Positions 1 to 6,171 of a DNA stretch of 6,981 bases are shown one piece after another. Origin of the DNA: Faucicola sp937889485 (lineage in GTDB: Bacteria > Pseudomonadota > Gammaproteobacteria > Pseudomonadales > Moraxellaceae); the NCBI GenBank assembly GCA_051653685.1, contig JBOFWQ010000070.1, forward strand, positions 1 through 6,981, given 5' to 3'. Position numbers and translations under genes: made by a program. The notes below the pieces were generated by a model. The model was not told the DNA's origin. It saw nothing but the letters and a program-made list of their open reading frames with translations, and searched no databases. Positions within the stretch are counted from its first letter, which is position 1, and every line of letters starts with the position of its first letter.

Positions 1-1
1 T

Positions 2-181
2 AACCCCGATGTCGCGTTTGCAAAAGGCATGATACCGCATCACCAAGGGGCAATTGCTATGGCAGAAGTTGAAAAAAAATATGGCAAAAACAAAGAGATG
101 CGCCAACTTGCCACCCAAATCAAACAGGCACAAGCCCCAGAAATTGTGCAAATGCAAAACTGGCTAGCCGCCCAAAAATAA
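2..181 (+). CDS. DUF305 / CopM-like protein, C-terminal part
   Basis: This is the last 59 codons of a gene that begins before the window; the frame is open from base 2 to the TAA at 179-181. The visible peptide contains the DUF305 hallmark around GMIPHHQGAIAMAEV (roughly residues 9-23 of the fragment), then a charged helix with KYGKN and a Met/Gln-rich end that reads IVQMQNWL. The paired His and the Met residues are typical of this ferritin-like four-helix family, whose CopM-type members bind copper in the periplasm or outside the cell. The N-terminus and any signal peptide lie outside the window, so the location is inferred from the family. It sits 54 bases before a copper chaperone gene on the same strand, which supports a copper-resistance role and one operon with the next two genes. 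Confidence 0.85.
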   Translation, partial: NPDVAFAKGMIPHHQGAIAMAEVEKKYGKNKEMRQLATQIKQAQAPEIVQMQNWLAAQK

Positions 182-235
182 CCGTAAACCCTACACTGTT
201 ACCATGACAGATACTCACCAACCAAGGAAACCAAC

Positions 236-448
236 ATGAGCCTACAAACCACCATCATTCACATTGACGGCATGACCTGCGGCGGCTGCGTCAAAAGCGT
301 GACCCATGCTCTAAACCAAATAACAGGTATTAGCCGTGTCGATGTCAGCCTTGACAACCACTGTGCAAGTATTGACTTTGACAACAGCCAAACCAATGAA
401 GCCAGCCTAAAACAAGCCATTGAAGACGCAGGCTTTGATGTGGCATAG
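236..448 (+). CDS. copZ: CopZ-like copper chaperone (HMA domain, 70 aa)
   Basis: This is a stand-alone heavy-metal-associated domain of the usual 65-72 residue size. The metal loop GMTCGGC places the two Cu(I)-binding cysteines at residues 15 and 18, and the rest fits the beta-alpha-beta-beta-alpha-beta fold, ending in the typical AIEDAGFDV motif. The start ATG is preceded by AAGGAA at 224-229 at a good distance. By family knowledge such proteins carry Cu(I) in the cytoplasm and pass it to a CopA-type ATPase, and a copA gene follows 64 bases later. The loop DGMTC is shared with the N-terminal domain of that ATPase. I saw no clear CueR-type (MerR family) dyad in the 54 bases upstream, so regulation probably acts at a promoter before the window. 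A mercury-type MerP role is less likely because there is no signal peptide. Confidence 0.92.
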   Translation: MSLQTTIIHIDGMTCGGCVKSVTHALNQITGISRVDVSLDNHCASIDFDNSQTNEASLKQAIEDAGFDVA

Positions 449-512
449 CAAGTTTTAGCGCCCCATCCATTCTTTTACCATTGCCCCACCCACAAGGAAG
501 GAGCCAACTGCC

Positions 513-2783
513 ATGCGCCAACCAGCTGTAACGGGCGATGACGCCACGTCCAAGTTGCCCAATCATCAAACGCTTATTTTGGACATTGACGGCATGACTT
601 GCCAAGCTTGTGCCAGCCGTATTGAAAAAGTGCTCAATAAAAAACCCGCGATTGCAGCAGCAGACGTCAATTTTGCCAACGAAGTGGCGCATATTCAGTT
701 TGACCCCGAACAAACCACCGCCGAACAAATCCTTGAGTGGGTCACCAAAACAGGCTTTCATGCCACCTTACAGCCAACCGAGGCGGTATTTGAACAACCC
801 GAAGCGACCACCCCTGTGCCGTTGTCGTTGATAGCGGTTTGGGTGTGTTTACTCCCTTTTTTAGTGGGTATGGCAGGCATGATGGTAGGCAATCACTTGT
901 GGATGCCACCATTTTGGTTACAGTTTTGGCTGGCTAGTGTTGTACAGTTTGGGTTTGCGTGGCCATTTTATCAAAGCGCATGGTCAAGCATCAAAGGCGG
1001 ACTTGCCAACATGGACGTGCTAGTGGTGTTGGGTACACTCACCATTTGGGCGTATTCCACTTACAGCTGGCTAAGCCACGGGGGGCAATCAATGCCGCAC
1101 GTGTACTTTGAGGCGGGCGTGATGGTGATTGCGTTTATCAAACTGGGCAAATACCTTGAACATCGTACCAAAAAACATAGCCTTAATAGCGTCAACTTGC
1201 TACTCAAACTAATCCCCACACAGGTGACCGTAAAAGATGCCCAAGGTCAATGGCAGCGTCACGACCTTGAGCAGGTAACAGTAGGTCAAATTTTGCTAGC
1301 AAACGCGGGCTCTCGGATCGCCACCGATGGCGTGGTAATTCAAGGTGAAGGATGGTGCGATGAAAGCCACCTAACAGGAGAATCAGTAGCACTTGCCAAA
1401 ACCCGTGGTAGTGAGGTCATGGCAGGCGCAATGGTTGACAATGGCAGTTTTGAATACCAAGTCACTGCCAAAGGTAGCCAAACGCGCCTAAGCGATATGA
1501 TTCAAGCGCTGAGTGACGCCCAAGGTAGCAAAGCCAATATCGCGCGCATTGCTGACCAAGTCGCGGGCGTGTTTGTGCCCGTGGTGGTGGTGCTAGCCCT
1601 CATCACATTTATTGCCAATTACTACCTCTTGGGTCAATTTAATAGTGCCCTGATGCGTGCGGTGTCTGTGCTAGTCATCGCTTGCCCGTGTGCTTTGGGG
1701 CTAGCGACCCCTGCCGCTATTATGGCAGGCATGGGCGTAGCAGCGCGATCGGGAGTTTGGTTTAAAGATGCACAAGCATTGGAAGCGGCAGGCAGTATTG
1801 ACACCGTGGTACTTGATAAAACGGGCACCATTACCCAAGGTAAACCGCAGCTGCTTGCCCAACACGTCATACCAAAAAATATGGAGGCATTATGCTTAAC
1901 CACCTCCGATGTACTCGCGCTAATTGCCGCCACCGAACGCCATGCCAACCACCCATTGGCAGAGACATTGGTGCATTACGCAGAAACCACCCTAAACACG
2001 CTGCCTACGAGCCCCAAAACTTGGAGCCTAACTGACATAGAAACAGTACAAGGGCAGGGGATCAAAGCCATTGCCACCACAGTAGGCGTGGATAACTTGC
2101 AGATAAAAATTGGTGCGCCTGCATTTGCACAGCTATCATTACCCAACAATGCAGACAATACCGCAACGCTTGACGAGGTTTGGCAAATCGCCAGTCAAGT
2201 GGCAATCAGCCTCAATAATCACCCCATCATGGCGTTTGCCCTAGCCGATGCACCCAAAGCGGATAGCGCCGCGGTCATTAGCGCCCTTCAGCAAGCAGGT
2301 CTTGAGGTCATCATAATGAGTGGAGATCATCAATCAGTCGTGGACTACGTCGGCAAACAAGTACAAGCTAGCAAGGCGCTTGGGGCGCTATCTCCGCGCG
2401 ACAAAGCACAGCAAATTGCCAGCCTCCAAGCGGCTGGCAAAAAAGTTGCCATGGTTGGCGATGGCATCAATGATGCCCCAGCAATGGCAACGGCAACCGC
2501 AAGCTTTGCCGTGCAACAAGCCAGCGATATTGCCAAACACAGCGCCACCGCACGGTTACTAGGCGACTCGCTACAACAGGTTGACGCGGCAATTAGCATC
2601 GCGCGCGCCACCTTGCGAAATATCAAACAAAACCTATTTTTTGCTTTTATTTATAACTGTCTAGGCATACCACTTGCCGCCTTTGGGCTACTCAACCCCA
2701 TGATTGCCGCCGCTGCCATGGCGTTAAGCTCCATCTCTGTATTACTCAATGCGCTACGCTTGACCAAGTTTAATCCCCATTAA
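513..2783 (+). CDS. copA: Cu(+)-exporting P1B-type ATPase
   Basis: This is a full-length copper-transporting P-type ATPase of 756 residues that pumps Cu(I) out of the cytoplasm using ATP. Seen in order: one N-terminal HMA domain (Cys30, Cys33), a first group of membrane helices (about residues 105-225), the actuator domain with TGE at 288-290, the ion-binding CPC at 391-393, the phosphorylated aspartate Asp435 in DKTGT, the P1B-specific His480-Pro481, and GDGINDAP at 649-656. The last two helices carry Tyr714-Asn715 and the MxxSS motif starting at Met736. CPC plus YN plus MxxSS is the Cu(I)/Ag(I) subgroup signature (P1B-1), which excludes a Zn/Cd pump. The start has a strong site, AAGGAAGGAG at 494-503. 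There is one HMA domain rather than two, which is common. It forms a unit with copZ and the DUF305 gene. No disabling change was seen. Confidence 0.97.
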   Translation: MRQPAVTGDDATSKLPNHQTLILDIDGMTCQACASRIEKVLNKKPAIAAADVNFANEVAHIQFDPEQTTAEQILEWVTKTGFHATLQPTEAVFEQPEATTPVPLSLIAVWVCLLPFLVGMAGMMVGNHLWMPPFWLQFWLASVVQFGFAWPFYQSAWSSIKGGLANMDVLVVLGTLTIWAYSTYSWLSHGGQSMPHVYFEAGVMVIAFIKLGKYLEHRTKKHSLNSVNLLLKLIPTQVTVKDAQGQWQRHDLEQVTVGQILLANAGSRIATDGVVIQGEGWCDESHLTGESVALAKTRGSEVMAGAMVDNGSFEYQVTAKGSQTRLSDMIQALSDAQGSKANIARIADQVAGVFVPVVVVLALITFIANYYLLGQFNSALMRAVSVLVIACPCALGLATPAAIMAGMGVAARSGVWFKDAQALEAAGSIDTVVLDKTGTITQGKPQLLAQHVIPKNMEALCLTTSDVLALIAATERHANHPLAETLVHYAETTLNTLPTSPKTWSLTDIETVQGQGIKAIATTVGVDNLQIKIGAPAFAQLSLPNNADNTATLDEVWQIASQVAISLNNHPIMAFALADAPKADSAAVISALQQAGLEVIIMSGDHQSVVDYVGKQVQASKALGALSPRDKAQQIASLQAAGKKVAMVGDGINDAPAMATATASFAVQQASDIAKHSATARLLGDSLQQVDAAISIARATLRNIKQNLFFAFIYNCLGIPLAAFGLLNPMIAAAAMALSSISVLLNALRLTKFNPH

Positions 2784-2798
2784 TGGGCACGGGGTTTT
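2775..2798 (+). terminator. Weak candidate terminator at the copA 3' end
   Basis: A perfect 12-base palindrome, CCCATTAATGGG (2776-2787), contains the copA stop codon. An alternative fold pairs CCCC (2775-2778) with GGGG (2791-2794), followed by only four T. Either hairpin is short and the T run is poor, so this is at best a leaky terminator between copA and eno. Confidence 0.25.
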
Positions 2799-2830
2799 GT
2801 CAATGTGAACTAAAAAAAATTGCTAAAACA

Positions 2831-2839
2831 TGCTATGAT
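2831..2839 (+). promoter_or_regulatory. Putative extended -10 promoter for eno
   Basis: TGCTATGAT is an extended -10 element (TGn followed by TATGAT, which is 5 of 6 to consensus). It lies about 80 bases before the eno start. No good -35 exists at 16-18 bases upstream, where the sequence is an A run (2812-2819). TTGTCA at 2797-2802 is too far from this -10, although it could pair with a poor -10 near 2821. Extended -10 promoters can work without a -35. This would give eno a promoter separate from the copper cluster. Confidence 0.5.
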
Positions 2840-2917
2840 ATACCCCGTTTAACCCTTATCAAACCTGCTCAATGATTGATTGTAACGCCCTTAATAAGAC
2901 AGACCAAGGAAACAACC

Positions 2918-4243
2918 ATGTACGCTGAAGAAACCACCACCACCAACCAAATCAAAGACATCATTGCCCGTGAAATTTTAGACTCACGTGGTAACCCTAC
3001 CATCGAAGCAGATGTCATTCTTGCAGATGGCACCATTGGCCGTGCTGCCGCACCATCAGGCGCCTCAACGGGCTCACGAGAAGCGCTAGAACTGCGTGAT
3101 GGCGATCAATCACGTTATCTGGGTAAAGGGGTAAAAAAAGCCGTTGCCAACGTCAACAGTGAAATTCGCTCTGCCTTGGTGGATATGGACGTATCAACAC
3201 AGCAAGAACTGGATAACAAACTCATTGAGCTAGACGGCACCGAAAACAAAGAAAAACTGGGTGCCAATGCCACATTAGCCGTGTCATTAGCGGCTGCCCG
3301 CGCCGCTGCGCAATCGCAAAAAATGCCACTGCACCAGTATATTGCCAACCTACGTGGTCAAACATCACTCTCAATGCCTGTACCCATGATGAATATCCTA
3401 AATGGCGGCGCCCATGCCGACAACACCGTCGATATTCAAGAATTTATGATTGAGCCTGTTAATTTCTCAAGTTTTGGCGAAGCGCTACGTGCAGGCACTG
3501 AAGTATTTCACAGTCTAAAATCGGTACTTAAGCAACAAGGTCTCAATACCGCGGTGGGTGATGAAGGCGGCTTTGCGCCAAACCTACGCTCTAATGAAGA
3601 AGCCATTACCGTGATTATGTCTGCCATTGAACAAGCAGGGTATACAGCGGGTAAAGACATCTATTTGGCACTCGACTGTGCGGCAAGTGAATTTTATAAA
3701 AATGGACAATACGTGCTAGAAGGCGAAGGTAATAAAGCCTTTAGCTCACAAGGTTTTGCCGACTATTTGGGTGACTTGGTACGCCAATACCCCATTATCT
3801 CGATTGAAGATGGCCTTGATGAATCTGACTGGGATGGTTGGGCATACTTAACCCAAAAACTGGGTAAAACCGTCCAACTGGTGGGCGATGACCTATTTGT
3901 TACCAACCCAAAAATCTTACAAGAAGGCATTGATAAACACATTGGTAATGCCATTTTGATTAAATTTAATCAAATCGGCACCTTATCAGAAACCCTTGAC
4001 GCCATCTACCTTGCCAAGAAAAATGGCTATGCGACCGTGATTTCACACCGTTCTGGCGAAACCGAAGACAGCACCATTGCAGACTTGGCAGTGGGGACAG
4101 CGGCAGGTCAAATCAAAACAGGCTCGCTATGCCGCTCTGACCGCGTTGCCAAATACAACCAACTACTGCGTATTGAGCAAATGGTGACCGCAAGCTACCA
4201 CGGCGCAGATGAGTTCATTGGTCTACGCAACCCAAAAGCCTAA
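2918..4243 (+). CDS. eno: Enolase (phosphopyruvate hydratase), 441 aa
   Basis: Enolase interconverts 2-phosphoglycerate and phosphoenolpyruvate in glycolysis; it acts in the cytoplasm and in many bacteria is also part of the RNA degradosome. The sequence has REILDSRGNPT near the N-terminus, the catalytic Glu216 in GDEGGFAPN, Mg ligands Asp253 (ALDCAASEF), Glu297 (SIEDGLDESDWDG) and Asp324 (GDDLF), and catalytic Lys349 in the signature ILIKFNQIGTLSET. These line up with the E. coli enzyme with an offset of about eight, because this protein carries a short Thr-rich N-terminal extension before the conserved IKDI. The ATG at 2918 is chosen because AAGGAAA (2906-2912) precedes it. An in-frame TTG at 2876 would add 14 unconserved residues and has no ribosome site. 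The gene ends just before a strong terminator. Confidence 0.98.
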   Translation: MYAEETTTTNQIKDIIAREILDSRGNPTIEADVILADGTIGRAAAPSGASTGSREALELRDGDQSRYLGKGVKKAVANVNSEIRSALVDMDVSTQQELDNKLIELDGTENKEKLGANATLAVSLAAARAAAQSQKMPLHQYIANLRGQTSLSMPVPMMNILNGGAHADNTVDIQEFMIEPVNFSSFGEALRAGTEVFHSLKSVLKQQGLNTAVGDEGGFAPNLRSNEEAITVIMSAIEQAGYTAGKDIYLALDCAASEFYKNGQYVLEGEGNKAFSSQGFADYLGDLVRQYPIISIEDGLDESDWDGWAYLTQKLGKTVQLVGDDLFVTNPKILQEGIDKHIGNAILIKFNQIGTLSETLDAIYLAKKNGYATVISHRSGETEDSTIADLAVGTAAGQIKTGSLCRSDRVAKYNQLLRIEQMVTASYHGADEFIGLRNPKA

Positions 4244-4280
4244 GTTAGTAAGCCGTCTTTTAAGACATCTATAAAGTGGG

Positions 4281-4313
4281 TGGGTCAGTAAAGTTACTGA
4301 CCCATCTTTTTTT
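4281..4313 (+). terminator. Rho-independent terminator of eno
   Basis: A perfect stem pairs TGGGTCAGTAA (4281-4291) with TTACTGACCCA (4294-4304). The formal loop is two bases, so the innermost pair or two will open. A run of seven T follows at 4307-4313. This is a textbook intrinsic terminator for + strand transcription. Its T run reaches the stop codon of the convergent HTH gene. In the leftward direction the stem is not followed by a T run. Confidence 0.93.
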
Positions 4314-4551
4314 ATGCAGGGTTGTTTGGCGTTGAAGTAGGTGGTTCAAGTAAGGTTGCGGCAGTCACACCCAGCGCATTTGCCAATTTATGAATGTTTA
4401 TTAAGGCGATATTGCGAATCCCACGCTCTACTCCGCTTAAATAACTGCGGGCAATACCACTTTCCAACGCCAATTTTTCTTGCGATATACCTTGACTTTT
4501 GCGAATCTCTACTAGGCGATTGCCAAAATCTTTTAATGGGTCGTTCTGCAT
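4312..4551 (-). CDS. XRE/HTH regulator resembling an R-M controller (C) protein
   Basis: This 79-residue protein is almost entirely one helix-turn-helix domain of the Cro/C1 (XRE) type. It opens FGNRLVEIRKSQG (residues 9-21); SQEKLALESGI (23-33) gives helix 2 and the turn, and ARSYLSGVERG (34-44) is the recognition helix. RNIALINIHKLANALGV (46-62) completes the fold, followed by a Pro/Thr/Asn tail. The order Arg35-Ser36-Tyr37, Glu42-Arg43 and Arg46-Asn47 matches restriction-modification controller proteins such as C.Esp1396I and C.AhdI as I remember them. The start ATG at 4551 is supported by GAAGGAA (complement of 4557-4563). The frame stays open to 4704, but that would add unlike residues encoded by the operator region. 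The gene converges on eno and diverges from the 54-residue gene. No methylase or nuclease is present. It could also be a generic XRE repressor. Confidence 0.88.
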   Translation of the reverse strand: MQNDPLKDFGNRLVEIRKSQGISQEKLALESGIARSYLSGVERGIRNIALINIHKLANALGVTAATLLEPPTSTPNNPA

Positions 4552-4592
4552 GGTTATTCCTTCACGATAAATACAAATGCTAACGAAAAATC

Positions 4593-4648
4593 GCTTATAA
4601 AATAACCCTTTATAAGTGCACGCTATAAAAGTACACGCACTATAGTTG
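4593..4648 (-). promoter_or_regulatory. C-box-like operator array, 15-bp period
   Basis: Four 11-base boxes start every 15 bases: gcttataaaat (4593), ctttataagtg (4608), ctataaaagta (4623) and cactatagttg (4638). The last three are separated by exactly CACG (4619-4622 and 4634-4637), the first by AACC. Each box is centred on TATA; the fourth holds the perfect palindrome ACTATAGT, and the first two form an 8-base inverted repeat (4594-4601 with 4609-4616). On the minus strand, boxes joined by CGTG closely match my memory of the C.Esp1396I operator, which has two 11-base boxes joined by CGTG. The array lies 42-97 bases upstream of the HTH start codon, as expected for autoregulation. Minus-strand TATAAA (complement of 4609-4614) could be the -10 of the HTH gene, with no good -35, as in activator-dependent promoters. 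The right-most box runs into the -35 of the divergent promoter. Confidence 0.75.
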
Positions 4649-4675
4649 ACATAAACCTTATTCACCCTGTACAAT
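4646..4675 (+). promoter_or_regulatory. Near-consensus sigma-70 promoter for the 54-aa gene
   Basis: TTGACA (4646-4651, full consensus) and TACAAT (4670-4675, 5 of 6) are 18 bases apart. Transcription would begin near 4682, about 20 bases before the start codon at 4703. The -35 overlaps the last three bases of the right-most operator box (4638-4648), so a regulator bound there should block this promoter. Confidence 0.8.
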
Positions 4676-4691
4676 TCAATAATTGTTGAAT
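4674..4691. repeat. Inverted repeat at the 54-aa gene transcription start
   Basis: ATTCAA (4674-4679) and TTGAAT (4686-4691) are perfect complements separated by six bases. They span the end of the -10 and the expected start site, a typical position for a second operator. Its sequence differs from the TATA boxes upstream, so a different protein may bind it. It could also be chance in AT-rich DNA. Confidence 0.4.
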
Positions 4692-4702
4692 ATGAGGATG
4701 GC

Positions 4703-4867
4703 ATGCAAGGTAATATTCGCAGTTTTTTTATTAGGTATCATTTGAATAGGCAGACTAACATCGAGAGCATGATGATATTGGCTTATAATATTGATGAAGC
4801 CAAACAGCAACTAATGAATGAACTGGCATCAACTGATGTGGTAATTATTTCTTGCATTGAATGTTAA
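4703..4867 (+). CDS. Small 54-aa protein of unknown function
   Basis: The ORF begins MQGNIRSFFIRYHLNRQ, has the helical stretch IDEAKQQLMNEL (residues 30-41), and ends VVIISCIEC, with a C-terminal CxxC pair at 51 and 54. The layout looks like strand (4-14), strand (20-28), helix (30-43), strand (45-52). It recalls small beta-beta-alpha-beta proteins that I associate with phage or plasmid genes, but I cannot name the family. GAGGA at 4694-4698 serves as a ribosome site at a slightly short distance of four bases. A strong promoter (4646-4675) points straight at it. It diverges from the C-protein-like gene and shares its operator region, which suggests control by that regulator. The region is AT-rich (33% G+C over 4561-4860 by hand count), against about half in 60-base samples of copA and eno, which suggests acquired DNA. 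Confidence 0.65.
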   Translation: MQGNIRSFFIRYHLNRQTNIESMMILAYNIDEAKQQLMNELASTDVVIISCIEC

Positions 4868-4926
4868 AGTGGGTATTCTGTACCTCAACCATTGAAAACT
4901 GGTCACTTCTATCTTGCTTGCAAATT

Positions 4927-4935
4927 TGCTAAAAT
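4927..4935 (+). promoter_or_regulatory. Putative extended -10 promoter for ftsB
   Basis: TGCTAAAAT (TGn then TAAAAT) ends 31 bases before the ftsB start codon. The bases 17 upstream (TTCTAT) are a poor -35; TTGAAA at 4892-4897 is too distant. It resembles the eno promoter candidate in having a TGC-extended -10 without a clear -35. A local promoter is needed if ftsB is to be expressed independently of the inserted 54-residue gene. Confidence 0.4.
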
Positions 4936-4966
4936 GCTCATTTCCTATGTTGTCTTGAGCCGTGTC

Positions 4967-5326
4967 ATGACTTATATCCGCCAACTTTGTATGATTATTT
5001 TTGCCGTGGTGGTGCTGCTGTGTTTGCAGTACCAATACTGGTTTGGCACCAATGGACGCGGTGACTTGGCAAAGCTCAACCGACAAATCAGTGAACAGCA
5101 ATACATCAATGGCGAGCAGCAAAAAGCCAACCAAGTATTGCTAGCAGATGTCGACGATTTAAAAAATGGCTTAGAAGCGGTGGAAGAACACGCACGCTCT
5201 GATTTGGGTCTCATCAAATCGGGTGAAACCTTTGTGCAAATGTCTACCGCTAGCAGCGTTTATAGCGGCAATATCAAAGTGCCAGCCCAGTCCCAAAGTG
5301 CGGCAACCGCGGCGCGCCAGCCCTAA
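4967..5326 (+). CDS. ftsB: Cell division protein FtsB, 119 aa
   Basis: FtsB is a small bitopic inner-membrane protein that forms the FtsQLB complex and helps activate septal peptidoglycan synthesis. The sequence has a short cytoplasmic start, one membrane helix (about residues 7-22), and the family motif LQYQYWFGTNG (20-30). A periplasmic coiled coil follows from about 32 to 70, then DDLKNGLEAVEEHAR (63-77) and GETF (86-89), all matching E. coli FtsB. The last 27 residues (Ser/Ala/Gln-rich) make it slightly longer than the 103-residue E. coli protein. The ATG at 4967 puts the membrane helix right at the N-terminus as in the family. In-frame TTG at 4892 and ATG at 4934 would add residues encoded by the promoter region. 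The Shine-Dalgarno is weak. Next in line is ispD, as in many gammaproteobacteria, but eno is separated by an insert. Confidence 0.95.
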   Translation: MTYIRQLCMIIFAVVVLLCLQYQYWFGTNGRGDLAKLNRQISEQQYINGEQQKANQVLLADVDDLKNGLEAVEEHARSDLGLIKSGETFVQMSTASSVYSGNIKVPAQSQSAATAARQP

Positions 5327-5357
5327 TTTAACTGTCATTTTCATTTAAGCCGTCATC

Positions 5358-5402
5358 TTACGAGCCTAAGTATTACGAGCCTAAGTATTATGAGTCCAAT
5401 TA
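5358..5402 (+). repeat. 15-bp tandem repeat, two exact copies plus a degenerate one
   Basis: TTACGAGCCTAAGTA occurs twice without a gap (5358-5372 and 5373-5387). A third copy at 5388-5402 matches 11 of 15 bases. The ispD start codon ATG (5390-5392) lies in this third copy, at the place where the exact copies read ACG. The repeat fills the end of the ftsB-ispD gap, where a ribosome site would be expected, and carries only a weak GAG. Confidence 0.9.
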
Positions 5403-6133
5403 TGCCAGCGGATATGCCTTGCGCGCAAGCCCCAGCACTTATTCATACCATCGTGGTTGCCGCAGGTGTCGGCAAGCGGTTTGGGGGTGAGCTGCCAAAA
5501 CAATATACCCAAATTCAGCAAAAAACCGTGCTTGAGCATAGCATAGCGGCACTTAGCCACGTGCCTCAATTAGGTCATTGTTATTTGGTTGTGTCGCCTA
5601 ATGACAAAATCGCCAAAACGCTAGAGTATGCCATGCCAATTATTTGGGTAGCAGGTGGTGCTGAGCGTATGCACTCGGTATTTAATGGGGTAACCGCCAT
5701 TTGGCAGCGGCATGCAGCACAGCCGCTTGATAACCAGTGGGTATTAATACACGATGCAGCCAGACCTTGCGTCTTGGCAACCGACATACAGCGTTTGATT
5801 GACAAAACCACAGTGGCGCATGAGCGATCAGGGGGGCTGTTGGCAGTGCCAGTACGAGACACGGTCAAGCTCATTGAGCAGATAGAGAATCATAAGGTTG
5901 CCAAAAAAACCATTGACCGCAGTCAGTTATGGCTTGCGCAAACCCCCCAGTTGTTTCCGTTAGCCAAATTATATCACTATCTTGAACAGGCTATTGCCCA
6001 GCATATTCCCTTTACCGATGAGGCCAGTTTATTTGAGCATTTTGGGGAGCTGCCATTATTGGTGGAAGGTAGTCATAGTAATATCAAGCTGACTTACCCC
6101 GAAGATTTGCAGTTTGCTGCGGTCTATTTGTGA
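5390..6133 (+). CDS. ispD: 2-C-methyl-D-erythritol 4-phosphate cytidylyltransferase
   Basis: IspD joins CTP and MEP to make CDP-ME in the non-mevalonate isoprenoid pathway; it is cytoplasmic. The 247-residue protein shows the nucleotide-binding loop VVAAGVGKRFGGELPKQY with Arg30 and Lys37 (E. coli Arg20 and Lys27), Asp122 in IHDAARPC (E. coli Asp106), Thr158 in PVRDTVK (Thr140), Arg177 in IDRSQLW (Arg157), and Lys233 in SNIKLTYPED (Lys213). All key residues are present. The N-terminus has about ten residues more than E. coli. The start is uncertain: ATG at 5390, 5402 or 5414 would all leave the fold intact, and none has a good ribosome site. The gap to ftsB is 63 bases. ispF, which often follows ispD or is fused to it, is not found in the 848 bases after it. 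Confidence 0.96.
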   Translation: MSPIMPADMPCAQAPALIHTIVVAAGVGKRFGGELPKQYTQIQQKTVLEHSIAALSHVPQLGHCYLVVSPNDKIAKTLEYAMPIIWVAGGAERMHSVFNGVTAIWQRHAAQPLDNQWVLIHDAARPCVLATDIQRLIDKTTVAHERSGGLLAVPVRDTVKLIEQIENHKVAKKTIDRSQLWLAQTPQLFPLAKLYHYLEQAIAQHIPFTDEASLFEHFGELPLLVEGSHSNIKLTYPEDLQFAAVYL

Positions 6134-6171
6134 CGCCTCTATTCGTTATAGTTAGTTGCGGTTAACCACCT

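Noticed and set aside
182..235. CueR-type operator upstream of copZ
   Set aside because: No convincing dyad with a long 19-20 base spacer promoter was found; only a weak GTAA/TTAC pair is present.
1204..2626. Minus-strand open frames inside copA
   Set aside because: They are opposite-strand shadows of a fully conserved P-type ATPase and have no protein features of their own.
2876..2917. TTG start of eno at 2876
   Set aside because: The added residues are not enolase-like and there is no ribosome site; ATG at 2918 has AAGGAAA upstream.
4255..4266. Small hairpin GTCTT/AAGAC after eno
   Set aside because: A five-pair stem without a T run; the strong terminator at 4281-4313 explains termination.
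4593..4648. CRISPR-like or satellite repeat
   Set aside because: The boxes are 11 bases with 4-base spacers, far too short for CRISPR, and the palindromic TATA centres point to protein binding.
4552..4704. Longer N-terminus for the HTH protein starting at 4704
   Set aside because: It would be encoded by the operator and divergent promoter, lacks a ribosome site and has no HTH-family similarity; ATG at 4551 has GAAGGAA at the right distance.
4692..4745. 17-codon hydrophobic ORF (starting MRMACKV) overlapping the 54-aa gene
   Set aside because: There is no ribosome site before its ATG, and it ends early inside the better supported ORF.
4892..4966. Earlier TTG (4892) or ATG (4934) start for ftsB
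   Set aside because: The membrane helix of FtsB belongs at the extreme N-terminus and the extra residues overlap the putative promoter.
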